64,000 nucleotides of DNA, taken from NCBI RefSeq assembly GCF_014203665.1, contig NZ_JACHJN010000010.1, positions 62,001 to 126,000 of the forward strand, written 5' to 3'. This DNA is from Saccharothrix tamanrassetensis. GTDB taxonomy: Bacteria > Actinomycetota > Actinomycetes > Mycobacteriales > Pseudonocardiaceae. The translations under genes and the position numbers were made by a program. A model generated the notes under the pieces. It was not told the DNA's origin and did no database searches. It worked only from the letters and a program-made list of their open reading frames with translations. Below, piece after piece: positions 55,701-64,000 of the stretch (position 1 is the first letter of the stretch; every line of letters starts with the position of its first letter).

Positions 55701-56536
55701 AGCGGCAGCGGCAGGATCCCACCGGTCGCCGCACGCAGGGCGTCCCGCATCGCCGACCGGGGCGCGGGCTGCCCGGTGAACTGCTCGGACTGGCCGAAGG
55801 CCTGGTGCAGCAACATGTCCAGGCCGGTCGCCAGGCTCCGGCCGCGCTTCTCCACCGCATAGGCCAGCGGGGTCGGCCACGGGTGGTAGACGACGTCCAG
55901 GACGCACGGCGCTTCGGCCAGTTCGGCGGCGATCGGCTCCGTGGCGGACGGCGGCACGGTGCTCACCAGGACGTCGGAAGAGGCCGCCAGGTCGGCGAAC
56001 TCCGCTGCCTCCCACGGGATCACGCGCAACGACACACCCGCACGGGCGGCGCACGCCTCGGCTTCGGCGGCACGGGCGGCCGAACGGACCACGAGAGAGA
56101 ACGATTCCACGCCGACCGACGCCAGACCCACCAGGGCAGCCGTCGCCGTGCCGCCGGCACCCAGCAGCACGGCGTGCGAACCGCCGGTGAACCCGCACGA
56201 CGCACGCAGCGCGCCCACCACGCCGTCCACGTCCGTGCAGTCGGCCCGCCAGCCACCGGCCACCGGCACGAGGGTGTTCGCCGCACCGACCAGCACCGCG
56301 CGCGGCGTCGCCGACGAGGCGACGGCCAGCGCCGCCCGCTTGCCGGGCATCGTCACGGAAAGACCGGCCCACGACGGGTCCAGCCCGCGCACCAACGGCT
56401 CGACGTCGTCGGCCTCGCACTCGATCCGCGTGTACGACCACGAGGTCAGGCCCAGGGCCTCGAACGCCGCGTTGTGCAGCACGGGTGACAGCGAGTGCGA
56501 CACCGGCGAGCCGATGACCGCGGCGTGCCGGGTCAG
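55697..56536 (-). CDS. aroE: Shikimate dehydrogenase, CTG start
   Basis: 279 residues. Substrate domain VIGSPVSHSLSPVLHNAAF and SVTMPGKRAAL (catalytic Lys), then NADP domain VLLGAGGTATAALVGLAS and DVVYHPWPTPL; the Asp of NTLVP...CTDVDG is present. Fourth step of the shikimate pathway. In this frame the only start-like codon before the conserved VIGSP is CTG at 56536, with GGAGG 7 bases upstream and a 4-base overlap (CTGA) with the mltG stop. A near-cognate CTG start is therefore proposed. Confidence 0.92.
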   Translation of the reverse strand: MTRHAAVIGSPVSHSLSPVLHNAAFEALGLTSWSYTRIECEADDVEPLVRGLDPSWAGLSVTMPGKRAALAVASSATPRAVLVGAANTLVPVAGGWRADCTDVDGVVGALRASCGFTGGSHAVLLGAGGTATAALVGLASVGVESFSLVVRSAARAAEAEACAARAGVSLRVIPWEAAEFADLAASSDVLVSTVPPSATEPIAAELAEAPCVLDVVYHPWPTPLAYAVEKRGRSLATGLDMLLHQAFGQSEQFTGQPAPRSAMRDALRAATGGILPLPL

Positions 56537-57765
56537 AACACACCCTCCTTGCGGGCCTTCGCCGCCAGGCGCTCGTGCTCGTCCAGGTTTTCCGAGAAGC
56601 ACGACGTGCCGTCCTTCTGGCACTTCACGAAGAACTTCCAGGGACCGACCTCGGGGCTGATCGCCGCGGTGATCGCCTCCCGGCTCGGCGAGCCGATCGG
56701 CGTCGGCGGCAGGCCCGACACCCGGTAGGTGTTGTACGGGCCGGAGCGGTCGCGGTCCGCGTCGCTGGTGGTCACGATCGGGCGGTCCAGCTTGTAGTTG
56801 ACCGTCGAGTCGAACTCCAGCTTCTGGTCGATCGACAGGCGCTTGTAGATGACCCGGGAGATCTTGCCGAAGTCCTTCTCCAGGCCTTCCTTCTCGATCA
56901 GCGACGCGATGGTCAGCACCTCGTACGGCCGGAAGCCGGTGGTCTTGGTGCCCGCCGGGATGCCGTAGCCCTGCAGCCTGGTGTTCGACGTCTCGATGAC
57001 GCTCTTGAGCAGCTCCGGGGCGGACGCGCCCGGCTTCAGGTGGTACAGGCCGCGGGTGATCATGCCTTCCAGCCGGTGCTCGCGGGGCGCGCGGTTGAAG
57101 TCCGCCAGCGCCCAGTCCGGGATGCCCAGCGCCGCCGCGTCGGCGTTCTCCGCGGCGTCCCGCAGCTCCTGCGGCGTCACGCACTTCTTCACGCCGCCCA
57201 GCTCCGCGCAGGAGGCCTCGGACAGCTTGGTCAGGATGCCCGGGGACACCTTGCCGTCCACGCCGGTGATGTCGTGCAGCACGTTGCCGCCCTTGACCTC
57301 CAGCGGCACGACCTTGGTCTTCGGGTCGGTCATCCGGTCGACCGCCGCCCGACCGGACATCCTGGTCTTCATCAGGTAGAAACCGGGCTGGATGGCGGTG
57401 ACCCTGGTGTCGTTCTTCCCCGCCTCGGTGAACGCCCGCGAGCTGGCCACCACGTCCTGCTCGCGCAGGGTGCCCGCGATGGTGGTCACCAGGTCGCCGT
57501 CCTTGACCTCGACCACCACGTCCGCCTCGCCCGCGCCGGGGTAGTCCTCGTACGAGCCGATGCCGCTGAGCGTCTGGTAGCCGTAGTAGGCGCCGACCCC
57601 GCCGCCCACCAGGACCAGCGCGACCACCAGCCACAGCACGGTCCGCTTGCGCCTGCGCTTGCTCCGGCGGGCGGCCGCCGTGGCCCCTCTGCCCCTGCCC
57701 TTGCCGCGCGGCTTGTCGTCGTGGTGCACGTCAGGTTCGCTGAACAACCCGAGGTCGTCGCTCAC
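56533..57765 (-). CDS. mltG: Endolytic murein transglycosylase MltG
   Basis: 410 residues. A long basic cytosolic N-terminus (1-42), one transmembrane helix ([21 protein letters not shown]) and an extracellular YceG domain with the catalytic Glu in [12 protein letters not shown] and the [22 protein letters not shown] signature. It cleaves nascent peptidoglycan strands. GTG start overlapping the ruvX stop (GTGA). Confidence 0.96.
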   Translation of the reverse strand: MSDDLGLFSEPDVHHDDKPRGKGRGRGATAAARRSKRRRKRTVLWLVVALVLVGGGVGAYYGYQTLSGIGSYEDYPGAGEADVVVEVKDGDLVTTIAGTLREQDVVASSRAFTEAGKNDTRVTAIQPGFYLMKTRMSGRAAVDRMTDPKTKVVPLEVKGGNVLHDITGVDGKVSPGILTKLSEASCAELGGVKKCVTPQELRDAAENADAAALGIPDWALADFNRAPREHRLEGMITRGLYHLKPGASAPELLKSVIETSNTRLQGYGIPAGTKTTGFRPYEVLTIASLIEKEGLEKDFGKISRVIYKRLSIDQKLEFDSTVNYKLDRPIVTTSDADRDRSGPYNTYRVSGLPPTPIGSPSREAITAAISPEVGPWKFFVKCQKDGTSCFSENLDEHERLAAKARKEGVF

Positions 57766-58277
57766 GTGCGGTCCTTAGCTCCGGGGGCTCGCTCCTCGTC
57801 GGCGGAACGGGCCACGTTTCGCGCCCGTGCGTCCAGCCAGGCCTGGAGGATCTCGACGGCGGCGGCCTGGTCCACGACAGCACGTTGCTTCTTGCCTCGC
57901 ACCCCGCGCTCGGCCAAGACCCGGCTCGCCGTGACGGTGGTCAGCCGCTCGTCGTGCAGGCGAACCGGCACCGGGGCGACGCGCTCGGCCAACGCCGCAG
58001 CGTACGCCGTCGCCGACTCCGCTGCCGGCCCGTGTCGCCCGGCCAGCGTACGGGGCAGACCGACCACGACCTCGACCACGTCGTGCTCGGCGACGAGTCC
58101 GGCCAGGTCCGCGAGGTCCCGACCGGACTTCTCGTCACGCGAGAGGGTAACCAGCGGAGTGGCGAGAAATGCGCCCGGGTCGCTGAGCGCGACCCCGACG
58201 CGCACCGCTCCGACGTCGACGCCCAGCCTCCTGCCGAGGCCGGGGTCGTCGGCGCCGGGGCGGTCAGTGCTGCTCAA
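57762..58277 (-). CDS. ruvX: YqgF/RuvX-type RNase H-fold nuclease
   Basis: 171 residues. [18 protein letters not shown] and [14 protein letters not shown], with [16 protein letters not shown] and [15 protein letters not shown], are the YqgF signatures. Roles in 16S rRNA 5'-end maturation or Holliday junction resolution are known in relatives. The TTG at 58277 overlaps the alaS 3' end by 14 bases. The alaS-ruvX-mltG-aroE order is conserved. Confidence 0.95.
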   Translation of the reverse strand: MSSTDRPGADDPGLGRRLGVDVGAVRVGVALSDPGAFLATPLVTLSRDEKSGRDLADLAGLVAEHDVVEVVVGLPRTLAGRHGPAAESATAYAAALAERVAPVPVRLHDERLTTVTASRVLAERGVRGKKQRAVVDQAAAVEILQAWLDARARNVARSADEERAPGAKDRT

Positions 58278-60936
58278 CGGCGCGGTCCACCTCGGCGCGC
58301 AGGGCCGCGAGGGCCTCGTTCACGCCGGCCGGGTCGGTGCCGCCGCCCTGGGCCAGGTCCGGCTTGCCGCCGCCCCGACCGCCGACGGCGGGGGCGAACG
58401 CGGGCACCAGCTTGCCGGCGGCGAGCCCCAGCGAGCGGGCCGCGGCCGTGGTGGCCACCACGAAGCTCACCTTGTCGCCGTCCGGGGCGAACAGGGCGAC
58501 CACACCGGGCCGCTCGCCGAGTCGGTTGCGCACCTCGCCGGCCAGCGTCCGCACGTCGCCGGCCGCGACGCCCTCCGGCAGGGTGACCGCCACCAGGGCG
58601 ACCCCGCGCAGGTCCAAAGCCTGCTCGGCGAGCGAGCCGGCGCTGGACAGCAACTGGGCTGCCCTGACCCGCTCCAGCTCCTTCTCCGCCGTGCGCAGCC
58701 GCTCCACCAGGGCCTCGACCCGGGCCGGGACCTCGGCGTCGGGCACCTTCAGCAGCGTGGCCACGTTCTGCACCAGGGCCCGCTCCCGGGCCAGGTACTG
58801 GAACGCCTCGATGCCGACGTAGGCCTCCAGCCGGCGCACGCCCGAGCCGATCGACGACTCGCCGATGACGGTGATGGGGCCGATCTGCGACGAGTGCTCG
58901 ACGTGCGTGCCACCGCACAGCTCACGCGACCACGGGCCGCCGATCTCGACCACCCGCACGGTCTCGTCGTAGGTCTCGCCGAACAGGGCGACCGCGCCCA
59001 TCTCCTGGGCGCCGCCCATGTCGGTGTAGACGACCTTCACCGGCAGGTCGCGCCGGACCGCGAGGTTGGACACCTCTTCGATCTCGCTGCGCGTCGCGTC
59101 GGACAGGCCGCCGGTCCAGGCGAAGTCCAGCCGCAGGTAGCCGGGCTTGTTGTAGGAGCCGCTCTGCAACGCCGACGGGCCGAGCACCTGGCGCAGGGCG
59201 GCGTGCACGACGTGCGTGCCGGAGTGGCCCTGGCGGGCGCCGACGCGCCACTCCGGGTCCACCCTGGCCTCGACGTGCTCGCCCTCGGCGATCTCGCCGG
59301 ACAGCACCCGCACCCGGTGCACCCACAGCTTGCGGGCCACCTTCTGGACGTCCACGACCTCCAGCTCGGCGTTGCCGGACACGATGGTGCCGGCGTCGCT
59401 CTCCTGGCCGCCGGACTCGGCGTACAGCGGGGTGCGGTCCAGCACGACCTCGACGATCTCGCCCTCGCGGGCCGACCGCACCCGCTTGCCGTCGCTGACG
59501 ATGCCGCGCAGGGTGGCCTCGGAGGCCAGCTCCTGGTAGCCGGTGAACTCGGTGGCGCCGAGTTCGAGCAGCTCCCGGTAGACGGTCTGGTCGCCGTGGC
59601 CGGTCTTCTTGCCGGCGGCGTCGGCCTTGGCGCGGGCGCGCTGCTCGGCCATCAGCTTGCGGAACCCGTCCTCGTCCACGGTCAGGCCCGCTTCGGAGGC
59701 CATCTCCAGGGTGAGGTCGATCGGGAAGCCGTACGTGTCGTGCAGCTGGAACGCCCGGTCGCCGGGCAGCGTGGCGCGGCCGGCGCCCTTGACCTCGGCG
59801 GCGGCGGTCTCGAAGATCCGCGACCCGGCCTCCAGCGTCCGCAGGAAGGTGTCCTCCTCGGCCTGCAGCACCTGGGCGATCCGGGCGAAACCGCTGACCA
59901 GCTCCGGGTAGGTCGGCCCCATGGCGTCCCGGACCAGCTCGGCGAACCGCACCAGCACCGGCTCGGTCACGCCCAGCAGCCGGGCCGAGCGGACGATCCG
60001 GCGCAGCAGCCGGCGCAGCACGTAGCCGCGGGCCTCGTTGCCGGGGGTGACGCCGTCACCGACGATCAGCACGCCGCTGCGGGCGTGGTCGGCGATGACC
60101 CGGAACCGGACGTCGTCGACCGGGTTGTCGCCGTACTTGCGGCCGGACAGCTCCTCGGCGGCGCGGATCACCGGGAGCACCAGGTCGGTCTCGTAGACGT
60201 TGTCCACGCCCTGCAGCAGGAACGCGACCCGCTCCACGCCCATGCCGGTGTCGATGTTCCGGTGCGGCAGCGATCCGACCGGCGGGTGGCCCAGCTTGGG
60301 GCTCAGCTCGCCGCGCTCGTCCTGCATGAAGACCAGGTTCCAGATCTCCAGGTACCGGTCCTCGTCCACCACCGGACCGCCGGGCTTGCCGTACTCGGGG
60401 CCGCGGTCGTAGTAGATCTCCGAGCAGGGGCCGCCGGGACCGGGCACGCCCATGTCCCAGTAGTTGTCCTTGCCGTCGCGGCGCTGGATGCGCTCCTCCG
60501 GCAGGCCGGCGATCTTCTTCCACAGCTCGATGGCCTCGTCGTCGTCCAGGTAGACGGTGACCCAGATGCGCTCCGGGTCGAAGCCGTAGCCGCCGTCGTC
60601 CTGGGACCTGGTGATCAGCTCCCAGGCCAGCCGGATGGCGTCTTCCTTGAAGTAGTCGCCGAACGAGAAGTTGCCCGCCATCTGGAAGAACGTGTTGTGG
60701 CGGGTGGTCTTGCCGACCTCGTCGATGTCCGGCGTGCGCACGCACTTCTGGATGCTGGTGGCGCGCTTGTACGGCGGCGGGGCCTCGCCGAGGAAGTACG
60801 GCTTGAACGGCACCATGCCGGCGTTGACGAACAGCAGGTTCGGGTCGTCCAGGATGAGCGAGGCACTGGGCACGTAGGTGTGGCCGGCGTTCTCGAAGTG
60901 CTCGCGGAAGCGCTTGATGATCTCGTGGGTCTGCAC
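58264..60936 (-). CDS. alaS: Alanyl-tRNA synthetase
   Basis: 890 residues, class II synthetase. Catalytic domain: [49 protein letters not shown]. Editing domain zinc ligands: [12 protein letters not shown] and [14 protein letters not shown]-Ala domain ends the protein. The GTG at 60936 has AAGGA at about 8 bases; the longer frame from 61011 overlaps the upstream gene's stop region and lacks homology. Confidence 0.98.
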   Translation of the reverse strand: MQTHEIIKRFREHFENAGHTYVPSASLILDDPNLLFVNAGMVPFKPYFLGEAPPPYKRATSIQKCVRTPDIDEVGKTTRHNTFFQMAGNFSFGDYFKEDAIRLAWELITRSQDDGGYGFDPERIWVTVYLDDDEAIELWKKIAGLPEERIQRRDGKDNYWDMGVPGPGGPCSEIYYDRGPEYGKPGGPVVDEDRYLEIWNLVFMQDERGELSPKLGHPPVGSLPHRNIDTGMGVERVAFLLQGVDNVYETDLVLPVIRAAEELSGRKYGDNPVDDVRFRVIADHARSGVLIVGDGVTPGNEARGYVLRRLLRRIVRSARLLGVTEPVLVRFAELVRDAMGPTYPELVSGFARIAQVLQAEEDTFLRTLEAGSRIFETAAAEVKGAGRATLPGDRAFQLHDTYGFPIDLTLEMASEAGLTVDEDGFRKLMAEQRARAKADAAGKKTGHGDQTVYRELLELGATEFTGYQELASEATLRGIVSDGKRVRSAREGEIVEVVLDRTPLYAESGGQESDAGTIVSGNAELEVVDVQKVARKLWVHRVRVLSGEIAEGEHVEARVDPEWRVGARQGHSGTHVVHAALRQVLGPSALQSGSYNKPGYLRLDFAWTGGLSDATRSEIEEVSNLAVRRDLPVKVVYTDMGGAQEMGAVALFGETYDETVRVVEIGGPWSRELCGGTHVEHSSQIGPITVIGESSIGSGVRRLEAYVGIEAFQYLARERALVQNVATLLKVPDAEVPARVEALVERLRTAEKELERVRAAQLLSSAGSLAEQALDLRGVALVAVTLPEGVAAGDVRTLAGEVRNRLGERPGVVALFAPDGDKVSFVVATTAAARSLGLAAGKLVPAFAPAVGGRGGGKPDLAQGGGTDPAGVNEALAALRAEVDRAVEQH

Positions 60937-60991
60937 GGGTCGGGTCCTTGGGTGCGAGGTTGGGATCGGGGCACGACGAGGCGAACGACCT

Positions 60992-61258
60992 CTAGCGGTC
61001 GTTCGCCCCACGCGCTCGCCGCCCCGGCGTGAAGCCCGTCCGCCGTTCCACGGTCTCCTGCAACTCGTGCTCGCGCTCGGACATTCCCGCGCGCACCTCG
61101 GCGCCGAACGAGCCGATCGCGCCCGCCAGTTCGCGCAGACCTTCGCCGACGTTCGCGCCGATGCCCGCCGGGGTGGCGGCGTGCGCGGCCTGCCCCGCCT
61201 TGCGGGTGGCGAACACGCCGGCGGCGATGCCCAGGCCGAACCAGAACAGCCGCCTCAT
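60992..61258 (-). CDS. Small membrane protein (DUF6167-like)
   Basis: 88 residues: N-terminal [22 protein letters not shown] as a short membrane anchor, then a soluble helical part ([15 protein letters not shown]). A gene of this kind precedes alaS in many actinobacteria. ATG overlaps the stop of the next upstream gene (ATGA). Function unknown. Confidence 0.82.
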   Translation of the reverse strand: MRRLFWFGLGIAAGVFATRKAGQAAHAATPAGIGANVGEGLRELAGAIGSFGAEVRAGMSEREHELQETVERRTGFTPGRRARGANDR

Positions 61259-61647
61259 CGCTTGCCCCGCCGGGAGTGCTTCGTGGGCTTCTGGGAGGCG
61301 TTGCGGCGCGCCCGGACGGCCTTGCTGACGCCGTAGGACAGCGCGGCGGCCTTCACCAGCGGGCCGCCGAGGGTGGCGGTGAACAGCGAGGTCAGCGCGG
61401 ACACGTTGCCGGTGACCGCGCGCGCGTTGGCGGTGATCCCGTCCACCCGCTCCAGCTGGGTGTTCACGTGCGTGATGGTGGTGTTCGCGCCGGTGAACAG
61501 CGGGTCGCTGTTCTGGTGCGCCTTGCGGATGGCGATGGTGGCCTCGTCCAGCGTGCGGCCCAGCTTGATCAGCGGGATGGCCAGCAGGATCACCAGCAGC
61601 ACGAACGCACCGGCGGCGACCAGCGCGGCGATCTGCCCTGGCGACAC
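61255..61647 (-). CDS. DUF948 membrane protein
   Basis: 130 residues: one N-terminal helix (IAALVAAGAFVLLVILLAIPLI), then a long helical stalk (TLDEATIAIRKAHQ ... NTTITHVNTQLERVDGITAN) and a basic C-terminus, the DUF948 pattern. Translationally coupled to the DUF6167-like gene. Function unknown; the coiled stalk suggests a structural or scaffold role at the membrane. Confidence 0.87.
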   Translation of the reverse strand: MSPGQIAALVAAGAFVLLVILLAIPLIKLGRTLDEATIAIRKAHQNSDPLFTGANTTITHVNTQLERVDGITANARAVTGNVSALTSLFTATLGGPLVKAAALSYGVSKAVRARRNASQKPTKHSRRGKR

Positions 61648-61782
61648 GGATCCTCCTGAGGGACTTTGCTGGGGGGCGTCGGGTGACCAAGGTTAGCGTG
61701 TCGGATCCGCCCGGGCTCAGCCGAGGCGGGTGAGCCGCGCACGGAGGGCCGCCCAACTTGTGAGAATTACTCGGATGACCGA

Positions 61783-61811
61783 TGACCTGGGCCGTTTCGT
61801 TGCCGTAGCGT
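61783..61811 (+). promoter_or_regulatory. Candidate promoter of the peptide-oxygenase cassette
   Basis: TGACCT (61783-61788), 17 bases, TAGCGT (61806-61811) resembles an actinobacterial housekeeping promoter and lies 38 bases upstream of the 42-residue peptide gene in the divergent gap 61648-61849. Confidence 0.4.
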
Positions 61812-61849
61812 GATCATCGCTGTTCGTATCCACATGAGGAGGACACGGC

Positions 61850-61978
61850 ATGGCTCAGGAGAACGAGACCTACGAGGCCCCGTCCAGCGGCCTGCTGCTC
61901 AGCGCGGAGACGCTGACCGGCGCGGTCGACCGCGGCAAGGCCAACGGCGCGGTCGCCGACAACGACGGCAACGACTGA
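61850..61978 (+). CDS. 42-residue acidic peptide, candidate RiPP precursor
   Basis: A 42-codon gene starting MAQENETYEAPSSG and ending GAVADNDGND. GAGGAGG lies about 7 bases upstream of its ATG, one of the strongest ribosome binding sites in the window. It has no Cys, no signal peptide and no Ser/Thr in its last 19 residues; the tail is Asp/Asn/Gly rich. Its stop is directly followed by the GTG of the JmjC gene (TGAGTG), so expression is linked. I infer a precursor with a leader (about 1-28, containing the LLLSAETL helix) and an Asp/Asn core to be hydroxylated by the oxygenase. It does not fit a RiPP class I know. Confidence 0.6.
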   Translation: MAQENETYEAPSSGLLLSAETLTGAVDRGKANGAVADNDGND

Positions 61979-63166
61979 GTGACCGTTCCGTCCCTGGCTG
62001 ACCTCGTCGCACCGGTCGGGGTCAGCCAGTTCTTCGACGCGGTGCAGGGCCGGGCCCACCGGCGGTTCCCCGGCCGGGCGGGCCGGTTCGCCGACCTGCT
62101 GCCGTGGTCGGAGGTCAACCGGGTGCTGCGGCAGCACCGCCTGGAGTTCCCCCGGCTGCGGCTCGCGCAGGGCGGCGAGGTCGTCCCCGCGCACACCTAC
62201 TCGGAACTGGTGGAGACCCGGCGCACCGGGCTGGTGCCCCGGCTGCTGCCCGCGGCGTTCGCGGAGAGGATGCGCGGCGGCGCGACGCTGGTGATCGACT
62301 CGGTGCACGAGCTGTTCGGGCCGGTGGGTGAGCTGGCCGTGGCGCTGGAGCACGAGCTGCGCGAGCGGGTGCAGGTCAACCTGTACGCCGGGTGGGGCGT
62401 CACGCACGGTTTCGACGTGCACTGGGACGACCACGACGCGATCATCGTCCAGGTCTCGGGCCGCAAGCGGTGGCGGGTGCACGGCGTGACCCGGCCCGCG
62501 CCGCTGCAGCGGGACGTGGAGCTGCCGGAACGGCCGGCGGGCGAGCCGCTGGAGGACTTCCTGCTGGAGGACGGCGACGTCCTCTACGTGCCGCGCGGGC
62601 ACTGGCACGACGTGTCGGCGGTGGGCGAGGAGTCGTTGCACCTGACCATCGGCTTCAACCGGGCGACCGGGGTGGACCTGGTGGCGTGGCTGGCCGACCG
62701 GCTGCGGGCGGACGAGGTGTTCCGCACCGACCTGCCGCGGTTCGCGTCCGAGGACGCCCGGGCTGCGCACGCGGACGTGCTGCGGGCCCGGGTCGTCGAG
62801 CTGATGGACGCGGGCGTGGTGGACCGGTTCCTGGCGGACCGGGACGCGCAGGCCCCGGCGATCCCGCACGTGGGGATGCCGTGGACGGCGACGCGCGAGC
62901 TGCTGCCGGTGGAGGACGAGGCCGAGGTGCGGCTGCTGACCCCGCGCGCGGTGCTGACCGTGGGACCGGAGAGCGTCGTCCTGGCGGCCGCGGGCAGGCG
63001 GCTGGTGTTCGCGGCGGCGGCGGCGCCCGTGCTGGAACTGCTCGTCGGCAGTGCCCGGCACTCGGTGAAGTCGCTGGTGGAGGCCGGTGCGCCCACCCTG
63101 GACCGGGAGACGGTGCGAGCACTGCTCGGAGAATTGGTCACGCAGGGCGTGCTCGGGCCGGAGTGA
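61979..63166 (+). CDS. JmjC/cupin_4 Fe(II)/2-oxoglutarate oxygenase with winged-helix-like tail
   Basis: 395 residues. A JmjC-type beta-barrel (about 100-235) shows the iron triad H148-W-D150 and H210 (VPRGHWHDV), and GRKRWRVHG after the HxD as in ribosomal oxygenases of the YcfD/NO66 type (cupin_4). These hydroxylate Arg, His, Asn or Asp in proteins. The last 80 residues (APVLELLVGS ... DRETVRALLGELVTQGVLGP) form a small winged-helix-like domain that resembles both the dimerisation tail of ROX enzymes and PqqD-type peptide-recognition domains. It abuts the 42-residue peptide gene and precedes a ferredoxin-like gene by 16 bases. Confidence 0.85.
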   Translation: MTVPSLADLVAPVGVSQFFDAVQGRAHRRFPGRAGRFADLLPWSEVNRVLRQHRLEFPRLRLAQGGEVVPAHTYSELVETRRTGLVPRLLPAAFAERMRGGATLVIDSVHELFGPVGELAVALEHELRERVQVNLYAGWGVTHGFDVHWDDHDAIIVQVSGRKRWRVHGVTRPAPLQRDVELPERPAGEPLEDFLLEDGDVLYVPRGHWHDVSAVGEESLHLTIGFNRATGVDLVAWLADRLRADEVFRTDLPRFASEDARAAHADVLRARVVELMDAGVVDRFLADRDAQAPAIPHVGMPWTATRELLPVEDEAEVRLLTPRAVLTVGPESVVLAAAGRRLVFAAAAAPVLELLVGSARHSVKSLVEAGAPTLDRETVRALLGELVTQGVLGPE

Positions 63167-63176
63167 TCCGATAAGC

Positions 63177-63195
63177 TTAGGTATGCCTAACGTAA
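63177..63195 (+). promoter_or_regulatory. DtxR/IdeR-like iron box over the ferredoxin-like gene start
   Basis: TTAGGTATGCCTAACGTAA matches the 19-bp DtxR/IdeR/DmdR consensus TTAGGTTAG(G/C)CTAACCTAA at 16 positions. The ATG at 63183 lies inside it. TAAGCT (63172-63177) could be the -10 of a leaderless transcript starting at that ATG. Iron-dependent repression of the downstream gene is inferred. Confidence 0.6.
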
Positions 63196-64000
63196 GTTCG
63201 GGGCTGCCGGGTTGCGCGATCCTCACGCGCCAACTGGGCGGCAACCCGGCCGGGACCGCGGCGCGCATGACGTCGTGGCTGCTCATCGAGCAGCCGGGCC
63301 CCTGGCCCGCGGACGCGTTGGAGCAGACCCTGGCCTCGGTGTTCGCGCCGGGGCAGCTGGACGGCCCGCGCGCCGCCGGGCTGCGCCCGCTGCTCATCCG
63401 CCGCCCCGGCAAGCACCAGCGGTTCGTGTCCGGGCCGCGTGCGGTGTACGTGGCCAGCGGCGTGCCGGGCAACCGGTGGCTGGAGCGGGTGGACTTCGCC
63501 GACCTCGCGTCACTGGACCTCGCCGCGGTGGCGGCGGGCGTCCCCGGCCACGGCGAACGCGTCGACGGCCCGCTGTTCCTGGTGTGCACGCACGGCACGA
63601 AGGACATGTGCTGCGCCGTGCTGGGCCGCCCGCTGGCGGGCGTGCTGGGCGAGAACCACCCCGGCCGCGGGTGGGAGGTCAGCCACCTGGGCGGTGACCG
63701 GTGGGCGGGCAACCTGCTGGTGGTGCCGGACGGGTTCCTGCACGGGCAGCTCGACCCCGGTGAGGCGTCGCTGGTCGCGAAGGCGGCCCTGGCCGGGCAG
63801 GTGCAGCCGGAGCAGCTGCGCGGGCGGACGTCCGCGCCGAGCCCGTGGGCGCAGTTCGCGGAGATCGCGCTGCGCAAGCACCTCGGGCTGCGCGGGCTGG
63901 ACGCGGCGCTGGCGGTGGCGGAACGGCCGGTCGAGCCGGACGACGACGGCGAGACGCGCGTGGTGACCGTGCAGGGCATGGACCACGTCTACGAGGTGAC
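63183..64000 (+). CDS. Sucrase/ferredoxin-like protein, partial
   Basis: First 272 residues of a Suc_Fer-like (thioredoxin-fold ferredoxin) protein; it runs off the right edge. The start of the family pattern is present: PGCAILTRQL ... NPAGTAARMTSWLLIEQPGPW with Cys11. The cluster region is LVCTHGTKDMCCAVLGRPL (C135, C143, C144), then VSHLGGDRWAGNLLVVPDG. ATG 63183 is preferred over the internal ATG 63268 because the conserved Cys lies before the latter. It could supply electrons, or be iron-regulated independently. It follows the JmjC gene by 16 bases. Confidence 0.82.
   Translation, partial: MPNVSSGLPGCAILTRQLGGNPAGTAARMTSWLLIEQPGPWPADALEQTLASVFAPGQLDGPRAAGLRPLLIRRPGKHQRFVSGPRAVYVASGVPGNRWLERVDFADLASLDLAAVAAGVPGHGERVDGPLFLVCTHGTKDMCCAVLGRPLAGVLGENHPGRGWEVSHLGGDRWAGNLLVVPDGFLHGQLDPGEASLVAKAALAGQVQPEQLRGRTSAPSPWAQFAEIALRKHLGLRGLDAALAVAERPVEPDDDGETRVVTVQGMDHVYEV

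Noticed and set aside
56575..61032. 1485-residue plus-strand open frame across mltG, ruvX and alaS
   Set aside because: Antisense shadow caused by GC-rich third positions; repetitive His/Gln/Val/Arg composition.
61850..61978. Lanthipeptide or graspetide precursor
   Set aside because: There are no Cys and no Ser/Thr in the C-terminal 19 residues, and no lanthionine synthetase or ATP-grasp gene adjoins; the neighbour is a JmjC oxygenase.

Overview
The window is chromosomal DNA from a high-GC actinobacterium, most likely a member of the Pseudonocardiales (Saccharothrix, Actinosynnema or Lentzea type). The evidence is the very high third-position GC, frequent GTG starts, 4-base ATGA/GTGA stop-start overlaps, a BldD orthologue, a DasR-type PTS locus, mihF, and a backbone gene order that matches the uvrC-ribH, pyrR-priA and aroC-alaS blocks of Mycobacterium. 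No rRNA, tRNA, CRISPR array or insertion sequence was seen.

Layout, left to right. 1-1354: 5' part of uvrC. 1355-10456: accessory block between uvrC and the riboflavin genes, with two Rieske-type exported proteins, an XRE/TPR regulator translationally coupled to a SLOG-like protein, a WYL regulator, a secreted M28 peptidase, a DinB protein and a beta-lactamase-fold serine hydrolase. 10457-15109: PH-domain protein, ribH, ribBA, ribE, ribD, rpe (minus). 15293-19136: accessory SDR, a large LuxR-type ATPase regulator and a small flavoprotein. 19235-22136: rsmB, fmt, def. 22384-26413: small membrane protein, ECF sigma factor with a coupled single-span membrane protein, and ggt. 26931-34092: priA, metK, coaBC, rpoZ, gmk, mihF, pyrF. 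34089-41865: the rest of the pyrimidine operon (pyrR-pyrB-pyrC-membrane protein-carA-carB-pyrF), with a PyrR-type RNA site next to the pyrR ribosome binding site. 42124-42612: bldD, divergent. 42727-51624: nusB, efp, pepQ, a B-4DMT protein, a secreted beta-propeller lipoprotein and the shikimate genes aroQ, aroB, aroK, aroC, interrupted by a winged-helix gene full of short repeats. 51646-55555: prepilin peptidase, then a DasR-controlled GlcNAc-type PTS (EIIA, EIIB, dasR, EIIC, HPr). 55697-61647: aroE, mltG, ruvX, alaS and two small membrane proteins. 61850-64000: the most unusual part.

The right end holds a compact cassette: a 42-residue acidic peptide with a strong ribosome binding site, directly abutted (TGAGTG) by a JmjC/cupin_4 Fe(II)/2-oxoglutarate oxygenase with a C-terminal winged-helix-like tail, followed by a sucrase/ferredoxin-like [2Fe-2S] protein whose start codon lies inside a DtxR/IdeR-like iron box. 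The peptide has no Cys and no Ser/Thr in its last 19 residues and ends in an Asp/Asn-rich tail, which is the kind of residue JmjC enzymes hydroxylate. I infer a RiPP-like peptide-hydroxylation system that may respond to iron. This is the best candidate for an undescribed system here.

Other points of interest: a consensus SOS box upstream of priA; a dre operator at the DasR locus; a probable CTG start codon for aroE overlapping the mltG stop; an SDR with an altered catalytic motif carrying a 9-bp duplication; and several families of short GC-rich tandem repeats, two of them inside coding sequence.
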